Assembly: GCF_052116305.1 (NCBI RefSeq) | Contig: NZ_JBQKLI010000001.1 | Coordinates: forward strand, 1-64,000 | Length of the DNA: 64,000 nucleotides | Reading direction: 5' to 3' | DNA from: JBQKLI01 sp012798975 | Lineage (GTDB): Bacteria > Bacillota > Clostridia > Tissierellales > Peptoniphilaceae | In this document: one piece after another, positions 43,694-51,984 of the stretch | Layout: the number at the start of each line of letters is the position of its first letter | How positions within the stretch are numbered: the stretch's first letter is position 1 | The notes under the pieces: generated by a model | Databases searched by the model: none | Told to the model about the DNA's origin: nothing | Seen by the model: the letters and a program-made list of their open reading frames with translations, nothing else | Program-made: the position numbers and the translations under genes

Positions 43694-44317
43694 TACATTG
43701 GGAAGCGGTGCGATGACAAACTCTATAAATGAAATATACGATAATGAAATGATGCTTGTAGTGGGATGCAATGCAACAGAAGCCCATCCTATTATCGGAA
43801 ATAAAATGAAAGTTGCAAAGAAGCACAAAGGTGCAAAACTGGTCGTGGTAGATCCAAGAAAAACAGAACTTGCACGAATGGCGGATATTTGGCTGCCGCT
43901 AAAAAACGGAACAGATGTTGCTTTGTTTAACGGTATAATGCATACTATTATAAAAGAAGGTTGGGAAGATCAGGAATTTGTTCAAAGCCGTTCGGAAGGA
44001 TTTGAAGAATTAAAAAAACTGGTAGAAGGTTATACTCCAGAAAGAGTTGCGGACATTACTGGAATTAGTCCAACACTGCAATATGAAGTAGCGAAAATGT
44101 ACACAAGCTATGAGAAAGCAGGGATATTTCATACATTAGGAATTACAGAACACTCAAGCGGTACTGAAAATGTTATGACTTTATCCAATTTAGCAATTCT
44201 TACAGGACATTTAGGGAAAGAGGCAAGCGGGATCAATCCTCTAAGAGGTCAAAACAATGTACAAGGATCCTGCGATATGGGAGCGTTGCCAAATACATAT
44301 CCAGGGTATGGTTCCGT

Positions 44318-44347
44318 AGCTGATGAAACTTGAGCTGATGAAACTTG
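44318..44347 (+). repeat. 15-bp perfect tandem duplication
   Basis: AGCTGATGAAACTTG occurs twice in a row inside the second formate dehydrogenase. The join creates TGA at 44331-44333. Removing one copy restores the frame and matches the alignment with the Sec paralogue. Confidence 0.95.
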
Positions 44348-45413
44348 GGCGAAGTTTTACAGTGAGCTGTGGAATACGGAACTCTCTACAAATATCGGAT
44401 ATAAAATTCCTGAAATGATGGATGCTTGTGTCGAGGGTGAAATTCGTTCGATGTATATTATGGGAGAAGACCCGATATTAACCGATCCGAATGCAAATCA
44501 TATAAAGAAAGCATTGAATAATTTGGACTTTTTGGTAGTACAAGATTTGTTTTTAACTCCAACAGCAGAATTAGCAGATGTATTTTTACCCGCAGCCTGC
44601 TATGCCGAGAAGGATGGTACCTTTACGAATACAGAAAGAAGAGTTCAAAGGGTTAGAATAGCCTGCGATGCTCCTGGAGAGGCACGGGTGGATTGGGAAA
44701 TTATTGCACAGATCGCTAGAGAAATGGGAATAAAGGAACAGTTTCATTGGGGAAATTCTTCGGAAGTCTTCGATGAAATCGCTCTAGCAACACCGTCTTA
44801 CAGAGGTATGAGCTATGTACGGATCGATAAAGAAGGACTGCAGTGGCCTTGCCCGACTAAAGAGCATCCTGGAACAAAATTCGTTCATAAAGGGATTTTT
44901 GCAAGAGGTAAAGCTTTATTTATGCCTGCGGAATACAGAGAACCAGGCGAGCTTCCCTGTGAAGACTATCCATATTTATTGAATACGGGACGAATGCTCT
45001 ATCATTATAATATTACGACGATACATTCAGAAACATTAAGCAGCATACGGCCTGGAGAGTTGATGGAAATTCATCCGAAGGATGCCAAGCTTCTTGGATT
45101 GAAACAGTATGACTGTGTTAAAGTAACCTCAAGAAGGGGATCTGTAAGCTCAAGAATTACTATTACCGATAAGGTACAACCTGGACAAACCTTTATGACT
45201 ATTCATCATGCAACGACTCCTACGAACGAATTAACGACTGAATCAGTAGATAATATCACAATGACAGGGGAATACAAAATCTGCGCAGTTCAGATTGAGA
45301 AAATAGAAGATCAAAAAGACCTTCCGATTCCTCAATATCGAAATATCCTGCATTCTGTAAAATTTGCTCCTGAAAATAAAAGGGATAATATTAGAGAAAA
45401 TATATTTTAGCTG

Positions 45414-45442
45414 AAAACCGAGAGAAAGCTCTCGGTTTTTTT
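45414..45442 (+). terminator. terminator after the formate dehydrogenase pseudogene
   Basis: AACCGAGAG pairs with CTCTCGGTT around AAAG, ending in a T run, a few bases past the stop. Confidence 0.93.
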
Positions 45443-45471
45443 GTTGAAAAAAGCACAAATGTTCTTTTTGT

Positions 45472-45500
45472 TTTACTTAAAGAATTCCTTATGATAAAAT
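45472..45500 (+). promoter_or_regulatory. promoter of ruvC
   Basis: TTTACT and TAAAAT lie 17 bases apart, with TG ahead of the -10 box (TGnTAAAAT), 20 bases before the ruvC ATG. Confidence 0.6.
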
Positions 45501-45519
45501 TTATAAGCGAGGTGCTTAA

Positions 45520-46011
45520 ATGAGGATACTAGGAATTGATCCGGGTATAGCGATTGTAGGGTATGGAATAGTTGACATAAAAGGCAATTCTATCTCTATG
45601 GTGGAGTATGGATGTATTACAACTTCATCAAAATCCAGATTACCGGATCGACTTTTTTTTATAATGAATGAAATGACAGATATTATCAACGAATTTAAAC
45701 CAGACGAGATGGCGATAGAGGAACTGTTTTTTAATAAAAATACGAAAACTGCCATTACAGTTGCGGAGGCTAGAGGTGTTGAGATTCTAGCCGCAAAACA
45801 ATCAGGGCTTGAGATTTATGAATATACACCGCTTCAGATTAAACAGGCGGTTGTAGGATACGGCAGAGCTGAGAAACAGCAGGTTCAGGAGATGGTTAAA
45901 ATACTCTTGAATTTGTCTGAAAGACCGAAGCCCGATGATGCTGCGGATGCGTTGGCAGTTGCTATATGCCACAGTTTAAGTCATAAATTCAAAGATCTTT
46001 ATAAAATCTAA
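45520..46011 (+). CDS. ruvC: Holliday junction resolvase RuvC
   Basis: RuvC cuts Holliday junctions at the end of homologous recombination. The 163-residue enzyme has the acidic catalytic residues in RILGIDPGIAIVGYG, AIEELFF and KPDDAADALAVAICH. It starts a run of DNA repair and tRNA modification genes, ruvC-ruvA-ruvB-queA-tgt-yajC, with short spacings. The region is preceded by a promoter and a terminator of the previous gene. Confidence 0.95.
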   Translation: MRILGIDPGIAIVGYGIVDIKGNSISMVEYGCITTSSKSRLPDRLFFIMNEMTDIINEFKPDEMAIEELFFNKNTKTAITVAEARGVEILAAKQSGLEIYEYTPLQIKQAVVGYGRAEKQQVQEMVKILLNLSERPKPDDAADALAVAICHSLSHKFKDLYKI

Positions 46012-46023
46012 TGGAGGATATTA

Positions 46024-46611
46024 TTGATAGATTATATTTACGGTGAAGTTGCGGGAATATACGAAAACTATATCGTATTGGAAAATCAAGGATTAGGTTA
46101 TCGCATATTTACTTCAAACACGACAAAGGACCGTCTTTTAGTCGGCGAGACGAGCAAGATCCACACTGAAATGATTGTTAGAGAAGATAGTTTATCATTA
46201 TATGGTTTTGATACTATGGAGGAAATGGAGATGTTTCGTCTATTAATTACAGTAACCTCTATCGGTCCAAAAAATGCACTAGGCATACTTTCGTCTATGC
46301 ATACAGAAATTATCAAGTACTGTATTGTAGAAAATGATATTGATAAATTAACTGAAGCTCCGGGTGTTGGAAAGAAAACAGCAGGTCGAATCGTTTTGGA
46401 ATTAAAAGATAAAATAAAATCTTATGATATCGAAGAAGATGCAGGGATGCCGATAAAAAATGATGATTACGAATTTGCATTAGACGCATTAGTAAATCTT
46501 GGATATCAAAGAAATGAAGTAGTGAAATTCCTACAGAAAGAAGCGATACAGGATCTTCCGATAGACCAGATGATTAAGGAAGCGATGAAGGGCTTAGAAC
46601 ATAAGGAGTGA
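46024..46611 (+). CDS. ruvA: Holliday junction DNA helicase subunit RuvA
   Basis: RuvA tetramers hold the Holliday junction for the RuvB motor. The 195-residue protein has the N-terminal OB fold (YIYGEVAGIYENYIVLENQG), two helix-hairpin-helix motifs (TSIGPKNALGILS and EAPGVGKKTAGRIVLELK), and a C-terminal RuvB-binding domain with ALVNLGYQRNEV. The start is TTG at 46024 behind GGAGGA. The stop overlaps the ruvB ribosome site. Confidence 0.95.
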   Translation: MIDYIYGEVAGIYENYIVLENQGLGYRIFTSNTTKDRLLVGETSKIHTEMIVREDSLSLYGFDTMEEMEMFRLLITVTSIGPKNALGILSSMHTEIIKYCIVENDIDKLTEAPGVGKKTAGRIVLELKDKIKSYDIEEDAGMPIKNDDYEFALDALVNLGYQRNEVVKFLQKEAIQDLPIDQMIKEAMKGLEHKE

Positions 46612-46616
46612 TTTCT

Positions 46617-47624
46617 ATGTTAGATGAAAATAATAGAGTAGTCGGACAGGCCTTTAATCAAGAAGACGAGGAAACTGAATATACTCTTCGTCCAAAATGG
46701 ATGAATGAATATATCGGTCAGGATAAAGCAAAAAAGAATCTTGAGCTTTTTATTAAGGCTGCGAAACAAAGAGGAGAGCCTCTGGATCATGTTCTTCTCC
46801 ACGGACCTCCGGGGCTAGGCAAAACGACCTTGGCAAATATTATCGCAAATGAAATGGGAGTAAATCTTCGAATAACAAGTGGCCCGGCTATAGAAAAACA
46901 AAGCGATTTGGCATCGATTTTAACAAATCTAGGAAGAGATGATGTGCTTTTTATCGATGAGATTCACCGAATGAACCGCAGTGTAGAAGAAATATTATAT
47001 CCATCTATGGAAGATTTTTCTCTTGATATAATTATCGGGAAAGGGCCATCTGCGAGAAGTCTTCGTATCGACTTGGAGAAATTTACATTGATCGGTGCCA
47101 CCACACGATCAGGCCAGCTGACGTCCCCCTTGAGAGACCGTTTTGGCGTTTTGTTAAAACTAGAACTTTATGATATAGAAAGCTTGAAAGAGATTATTCT
47201 AAGATCCAGCAAAGTGTTAAAGATTCCTACAGATGAAGAGGGTGCTTTAGAGATAGCAAAAAGGAGCCGGGGAACGCCAAGGATTGCAAACCGTCTTTTA
47301 AAAAGGGTTCGAGACTATGCGGAAATCGAAGGCAATGGAACAATTACGGGAAAATCAGCTATAGAAGGTTTAAATCTTCTTGAAGTTGACGAGATAGGCT
47401 TAGATCATGTAGATAGAAAGATACTTTCAACAATCATTTATAATTTTAACGGCGGTCCAGTAGGGGTCGATACGATTGCAGCATCTACGGGAGAAGAAAG
47501 AATCACGATAGAAGATGTATATGAACCTTATCTGCTTCAAATAGGCTATTTAAATCGTACGTCCAGAGGTAGAATAGTAACTCCGAAGGCTTATGAGCAT
47601 TTAAATATAAAATATACAAAATAG
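46617..47624 (+). CDS. ruvB: Holliday junction branch migration ATPase RuvB
   Basis: RuvB is the hexameric motor of branch migration. The product is 335 residues from the ATG at 46617, behind AAGGAG. A GTG at 46608 would overlap that site. The AAA+ core has HGPPGLGKTTLANII, the DEIHR Walker B, GATTRSGQLTSPLRDRFG with the arginine finger, and the C-terminal winged helix ending in RTSRGRIVTPKAYEHL. It follows ruvA in a translationally close arrangement. Confidence 0.96.
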   Translation: MLDENNRVVGQAFNQEDEETEYTLRPKWMNEYIGQDKAKKNLELFIKAAKQRGEPLDHVLLHGPPGLGKTTLANIIANEMGVNLRITSGPAIEKQSDLASILTNLGRDDVLFIDEIHRMNRSVEEILYPSMEDFSLDIIIGKGPSARSLRIDLEKFTLIGATTRSGQLTSPLRDRFGVLLKLELYDIESLKEIILRSSKVLKIPTDEEGALEIAKRSRGTPRIANRLLKRVRDYAEIEGNGTITGKSAIEGLNLLEVDEIGLDHVDRKILSTIIYNFNGGPVGVDTIAASTGEERITIEDVYEPYLLQIGYLNRTSRGRIVTPKAYEHLNIKYTK

Positions 47625-47633
47625 GAGAGCATT

Positions 47634-48686
47634 TTGAAAACAGATGATTTTGATTATCAATTAGAAGAAGAGCGGATAGCACAGGTCCCCATTAAGGAAA
47701 GAGACCATTCTAAACTTCTTGTTTTAGGAAGAGAATCAGGAAAAATAAAGCATGACCATTTTTATAATATTTTAGAGTATATAAATCCAGGGGATGTTCT
47801 AGTTCTAAATAACACGAAGGTGCTTCCAGCTAGACTTTTCGGTTCACGCTTAGGCAAAGATGAAAAAATCGAAGTTCTTTTGTTAAAAAGAGAAAGAGAC
47901 ATATGGGAATGTTTGGTCCGTCCTGGAAAGAAAATGAAGATCGGAACAGAGGTCGAATTTGGAGAGGGAATTCTTAAAGGGAAAGTTCTGGATATTCTAG
48001 AAGACGGCACTCGAAAGATTGAGTTCTATTATTCCGGTATTTTTGAAGAAATTTTAGATCAGCTTGGACAGATGCCTCTTCCTCCTTATATTAAAGAAAA
48101 ATTAGAAGATAAAGACCGCTATCAGACTGTCTATGCCAAAGAAACAGGATCGGCGGCGGCACCAACTGCCGGTCTCCATTTTACGAAGGAACTGCTTGAA
48201 AAAATCAAAGAAAAGGACGCTTCTATCGCTTATATTACTCTTCATGTAGGTTTGGGTACGTTTCGTCCAGTTTCCGTAGAGGATGTAACAGAACACAAGA
48301 TGCACAGCGAGTATTATTCTTTAGAAGAAGAAAATCTACGAATAATAGAAGAAGCAAAGAAAAAAGGGGGGCAGATTATCGCCGTAGGCACTACAACAAT
48401 CCGTACCCTTGAAACCATTGGAGAAAAATTTAATGGACGTTTAAAAGCTGACAGCGGTTGGACAGATATATTTATATATCCAGGCTTTGAGTTTAAAATA
48501 GCCGACAGCTTAATTACGAATTTTCATCTGCCCAAGTCTACTTTGATGATGCTTGTTTCCGCTTTTTCTTCAAAAGAAAATATTATGAATGCCTATGAAG
48601 AAGCAAAAGAGAAAGAGTATATGTTTTTTAGTTTCGGAGATGGTATGTTTATTAGAAAGGAAAATTTATGTTCGAATTTGAAATAA
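47634..48686 (+). CDS. queA: S-adenosylmethionine:tRNA ribosyltransferase-isomerase QueA
   Basis: QueA transfers and rearranges the ribosyl part of SAM onto preQ1 in tRNA to make epoxyqueuosine. The 350-residue protein shows VLNNTKVLPARLFG, GAAPTAGLHFT-type residues (AAPTAGLHFTKEL), TLHVGLGTFRPV and TNFHLPKSTLMMLVSAF. The start is TTG at 47634 behind AGGAG. The end overlaps tgt by 19 bases, matching their shared pathway. Confidence 0.95.
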   Translation: MKTDDFDYQLEEERIAQVPIKERDHSKLLVLGRESGKIKHDHFYNILEYINPGDVLVLNNTKVLPARLFGSRLGKDEKIEVLLLKRERDIWECLVRPGKKMKIGTEVEFGEGILKGKVLDILEDGTRKIEFYYSGIFEEILDQLGQMPLPPYIKEKLEDKDRYQTVYAKETGSAAAPTAGLHFTKELLEKIKEKDASIAYITLHVGLGTFRPVSVEDVTEHKMHSEYYSLEEENLRIIEEAKKKGGQIIAVGTTTIRTLETIGEKFNGRLKADSGWTDIFIYPGFEFKIADSLITNFHLPKSTLMMLVSAFSSKENIMNAYEEAKEKEYMFFSFGDGMFIRKENLCSNLK

Positions 48687-49789
48687 AAAAGAAATCTTCA
48701 GAAACGAGAGCTCGAACAGGTGTCCTTCAAACACCCCATGGAGAAATAAAGACACCGGTGTTTATGCCGGTAGGAACTAGAGCTACAGTAAAAACATTAT
48801 CCAGCGAAGATGTAAAGAAATTGGGTGCGCAGATTATCCTCGGAAACACCTATCATTTATATTTGCGCCCAGGCCAAGAAATCATAAAACTTGCAGGGGG
48901 GCTTCACAAGTTTATGAATTGGGATAAGCCGATATTAACAGACAGCGGCGGTTTCCAAGTATTCAGCTTAAGCAAAAACAGAAAGATTACCGAAGAAGGT
49001 GTTGAAATTCGTTCGCATATCGACGGCTCCAAGCATTTTCTATCACCAGAAAAAGCGATGGAAATTCAAGAAGATTTAGGCAGCGATATTATGATGGCCT
49101 TTGATGAATGTGCCCCTTATCCAGCTGATTACGATTATATAAAGAACTCCATGGAGAGGACGCTCCGGTGGCTTGAACGGTGCAAGGAGTATCATTCCGA
49201 TATGAGCCGACAGGCTTTATTTGGTATTGTTCAAGGAGGGATGTATCCGGATCTTCGTGAAATCAGCGCCAAGGAAACAACTAATATAGATCTTCCCGGC
49301 TACGCAATAGGCGGACTCTCTGTAGGGGAACCTAGAGAATTGATGATAAAGTTGTTAAATCACACGACTCCATTCCTTCCGGAAAATAAACCCAGATATT
49401 TGATGGGGGTAGGAACTCCCGATTATCTATTTGAAATGGTTGAAGCCGGCATTGATATGGCGGATTGTGTTCTTCCAACAAGAATAGCGCGAAACGGAAC
49501 AGCCATTACATCCAAAGGAAATCTAGTAATACGAAATGCTAAATTTGCAAAGGATTTTAGCCCCATAGATGAAGAATGCGACTGTCCTGTTTGTCAAAAT
49601 TATACAAGAGCTTATGTGAGGCATTTGATCAATGTGGATGAAATCCTGGGTGCTCGTCTCTTGACAATTCACAACTTATACTTTTTAATTAATATGATGG
49701 AGAAAATTCGACTTTCTATAGAAGAAGATCGTTTTTTAGAATACAAAAATGAATTTTATGATAAGTTCGGTTATACTTATCATAAGTAA
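48668..49789 (+). CDS. tgt: queuine/preQ1 tRNA-guanine transglycosylase
   Basis: Tgt swaps guanine 34 for preQ1 in tRNAs with GUN anticodons, the step before QueA. The 373-residue TIM barrel has the catalytic Asp in LTDSGGFQVFSL and AFDECAPYP, the second active-site Asp in ADCVLPTRIARNGTA, and the C-terminal zinc site with CDCPVCQNYTRAYVRHL. It overlaps queA and is followed by yajC after a GGAGG site. Confidence 0.96.
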   Translation: MFEFEIKKKSSETRARTGVLQTPHGEIKTPVFMPVGTRATVKTLSSEDVKKLGAQIILGNTYHLYLRPGQEIIKLAGGLHKFMNWDKPILTDSGGFQVFSLSKNRKITEEGVEIRSHIDGSKHFLSPEKAMEIQEDLGSDIMMAFDECAPYPADYDYIKNSMERTLRWLERCKEYHSDMSRQALFGIVQGGMYPDLREISAKETTNIDLPGYAIGGLSVGEPRELMIKLLNHTTPFLPENKPRYLMGVGTPDYLFEMVEAGIDMADCVLPTRIARNGTAITSKGNLVIRNAKFAKDFSPIDEECDCPVCQNYTRAYVRHLINVDEILGARLLTIHNLYFLINMMEKIRLSIEEDRFLEYKNEFYDKFGYTYHK

Positions 49790-49801
49790 AGGAGGATGGC
49801 T

Positions 49802-50101
49802 ATGGAACAATTAGGTTTGATCGGTGGATTTTTACCTTTAATCATCGTGTTGGTGCTTATGTACTTTATGATGATTCGACCTCAGCAAAAGCAGCAGAAA
49901 AAACTTGCGGAGATGAGATCTAGTCTTGTGATTGGAGACAGAATCGTTACGATTGGCGGAATCAAGGGCTCTGTTGTAAAGATTTCAGATGACTCTATTA
50001 CAATTGAGTCAGGAAACGGCGCAAAGCTTGATATTGTTAAAACTGCAGTAGGCCAAGTTCTACAAAAAGATACAGCAGGAACAGACATTATACAAGAATA
50101 A
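49802..50101 (+). CDS. yajC: preprotein translocase accessory subunit YajC
   Basis: YajC is a small Sec-associated membrane protein. The product is 99 residues from the ATG at 49802, which is about seven bases past AAGGAGG. The ATG at 49796 is too close. One membrane helix (about residues 8-25, FLPLIIVLVLMYFMMI) is followed by RPQQKQQKK and the cytoplasmic domain with GDRIVTIGGIKG. Unlike most relatives, it is not followed by secD and secF: a terminator comes next, then recJ. Confidence 0.93.
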   Translation: MEQLGLIGGFLPLIIVLVLMYFMMIRPQQKQQKKLAEMRSSLVIGDRIVTIGGIKGSVVKISDDSITIESGNGAKLDIVKTAVGQVLQKDTAGTDIIQE

Positions 50102-50112
50102 TAAACGACTTT

Positions 50113-50143
50113 AAGAAATATTTGTTTTCAGATATTTCTTTTT
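50113..50143 (+). terminator. terminator after yajC
   Basis: AAGAAATAT pairs with ATATTTCTT over 9 bp around a 10-base loop and ends in T residues. It closes the ruvC-yajC operon. Confidence 0.8.
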
Positions 50144-50164
50144 GTTTATATAAAAGGAGTTCAA

Positions 50165-51910
50165 ATGGCAAAATGGTATGTTAAAAACTTAAAAGAAGAC
50201 ATAGCCGGTATATCAAAAGAGACAGGGATTCATCCAATACTTGTGCGGCTTATGCTTAATCGTAAAATACCTGAAGATAAGATGAATGATTTTTTGAAAC
50301 CTACTTTAGAGAATTCTTCCCATGATCCTTTTTTAATGAAAGATATGGACAAAGCCTTAGATCTCTTGATAAAGCACATTGATGCAGGAAGTTCGATTCT
50401 GATTGTTGGGGACTATGATCAAGACGGTAATTCCGCAACGATGACATTACTAGACGGGCTGATGCTCTATACGGATAATATTTCTTATGCGATTCCCAAC
50501 CGGCTTACAGACGGCTACGGGATTTCAATGTCAATTATTGAAAAAGCAAAAGAAGGCGGAGCAGGCTTGATTATTACCTGTGATAATGGAATTTCGGCCT
50601 TTGAAGAAATCGAAAAAATAAAAGAACTCGGGATGGATGTTATAATTACCGACCATCATCAAGTTCCGGAAGAAGGAGAACTGCAGGTTGTCCCGCAGGC
50701 GGATGCTGTATTAAATCCTCAGCAATGGGACTGCAATTATCCCTTCAAAGAATTATGCGGAGCTGGTGTTGCCTTTAAGTTTATCCAAGGTTTATATACA
50801 AAATTAGATGGAGATATGGATTATCTTTCGGATCTTTTAGAGTATGTATGTATGGGTACAGTCTGCGATATTGTCGATTTAGTCGACGAAAATAGATATA
50901 TCGTAATTGAAGGACTTAAGAAAATCAATAGTACTGAAAATTACGGCATGAAATCACTTATTAAAGAAACGGGAATAAAAGGAGACGTTTCTGTTTATTC
51001 TTTGGGATTTATTATGGGTCCTTGTATCAATGCGGCAGGAAGACTTGATACGGCATCCAAAGGAATCGAATTGTTTTACGAAGAGAATATGGAAAAGGTC
51101 GAGGAAATTGCAAAGGAACTGGTATCTTTAAACAATGAACGGAAAGATTTAACGGAAATCGGATATGAAAGAGTTAAAGAAAGTGTACTGCGATTAGAAA
51201 AACTGCCGGAAATTCTAGTGCTTAAAGACGAAGAAATTCATGAAAGTATTGTGGGAATTATAGCTGGGAGAATAAAAGAGTTTTTCAGCCGACCGACGAT
51301 TCTTTTTACAAAGGCACAAGAAGAAGGTGTACTGAAAGGTTCCGGAAGAAGTATCGAACAGTACAATATGTTTGAAGAAATCAATCCGTATAGGGAAACA
51401 CTGGTATCCTTTGGTGGACATGCTATGGCTGCTGGGATGTCTATATCGGAAGATAATTTTGAAGAATTCAGCAGGGTTTTAAATGAGAGTTCAAAACTTA
51501 AAGAGGAAGACTTTCAGCCTAAGATTTATTTGGACAGCAGTTTAAATATCGAGATGCTAAATTTCGATTTAGTCGATGAGATTGAAAAGCTGAGTCCTTT
51601 TGGAAAAGGAAATTCTAGACCTTTATTTGGAGATAAAAAGATTCTTCTTAAAAAACTGGACGTTATCGGTAAAAATAAAAATGTACTTCGTTTTTCCCTA
51701 GAAAAAAAAGGCAAACTATTTACAGGGATTTCTTTTAGGGACACAGAAGAAACCTTGGATTATCTAGCGGAAAAGTTTGGTCCGGAGGGGCTGGAGAAAA
51801 TCCGATTAGGACTTGATCATAATTATAGAATCGATATATGCTATTATCCGCAAATTAACGAGTTTAATCAGAAGAAAACACTTCAGCTTCATATTAAAGA
51901 TCTACGTTAA
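50165..51910 (+). CDS. recJ: single-strand DNA exonuclease RecJ
   Basis: RecJ degrades single-stranded DNA 5' to 3' in recombination and repair. The 581-residue DHH-family protein has the metal motifs VGDYDQDGNSATMTL and TDHHQVPEEG, MGTVCDIVDLVDENR, and DHHA1-type LVSFGGHAMAAGMSI near residues 415-430. It is about as long as the core family, shorter than the extended Bacillus protein. It sits ahead of relA as in other Bacillota, but the apt gene usually between them is absent here. Confidence 0.92.
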   Translation: MAKWYVKNLKEDIAGISKETGIHPILVRLMLNRKIPEDKMNDFLKPTLENSSHDPFLMKDMDKALDLLIKHIDAGSSILIVGDYDQDGNSATMTLLDGLMLYTDNISYAIPNRLTDGYGISMSIIEKAKEGGAGLIITCDNGISAFEEIEKIKELGMDVIITDHHQVPEEGELQVVPQADAVLNPQQWDCNYPFKELCGAGVAFKFIQGLYTKLDGDMDYLSDLLEYVCMGTVCDIVDLVDENRYIVIEGLKKINSTENYGMKSLIKETGIKGDVSVYSLGFIMGPCINAAGRLDTASKGIELFYEENMEKVEEIAKELVSLNNERKDLTEIGYERVKESVLRLEKLPEILVLKDEEIHESIVGIIAGRIKEFFSRPTILFTKAQEEGVLKGSGRSIEQYNMFEEINPYRETLVSFGGHAMAAGMSISEDNFEEFSRVLNESSKLKEEDFQPKIYLDSSLNIEMLNFDLVDEIEKLSPFGKGNSRPLFGDKKILLKKLDVIGKNKNVLRFSLEKKGKLFTGISFRDTEETLDYLAEKFGPEGLEKIRLGLDHNYRIDICYYPQINEFNQKKTLQLHIKDLR

Positions 51911-51934
51911 AACTGTAGTTTTCCATGATTGTTA

Positions 51935-51943
51935 TGATATAAT
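51935..51943 (+). promoter_or_regulatory. extended -10 promoter for relA
   Basis: TGATATAAT is a perfect extended -10 element (TGnTATAAT) 42 bases ahead of relA. No good -35 box is visible at the expected distance. Confidence 0.6.
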
Positions 51944-51984
51944 GATTTCAATATATTAATGTTTACGTTTCGGGAGGTAGAGAG

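Larger units (their letters stand above)
42616..45410 (+). pseudogene. decayed cysteine-type formate dehydrogenase paralogue
   Basis: This is a full-length paralogue of the Sec enzyme, closely similar along its whole length, with Cys (TGT at 43662-43664) at the Sec position. Three lesions break it. Tyr replaces ligand Cys151 (TAT at 43066-43068, in CILCGKYVRVC). A TA insertion near 43105-43109 shifts the frame and gives TAG at 43108. An exact 15-bp tandem duplication at 44318-44347 adds five codons including TGA at 44331. After each lesion the reading frame resumes and stays conserved to the stop at 45410. It starts at GTG 42616 behind AGGGGGA. Sequencing error could explain one lesion but hardly all three. 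Confidence 0.88.

Noticed and set aside
44331..44333. TGA in the second formate dehydrogenase as a second selenocysteine codon
   Set aside because: It is made by an exact 15-bp tandem duplication, lies away from the active site, and has no SECIS after it.
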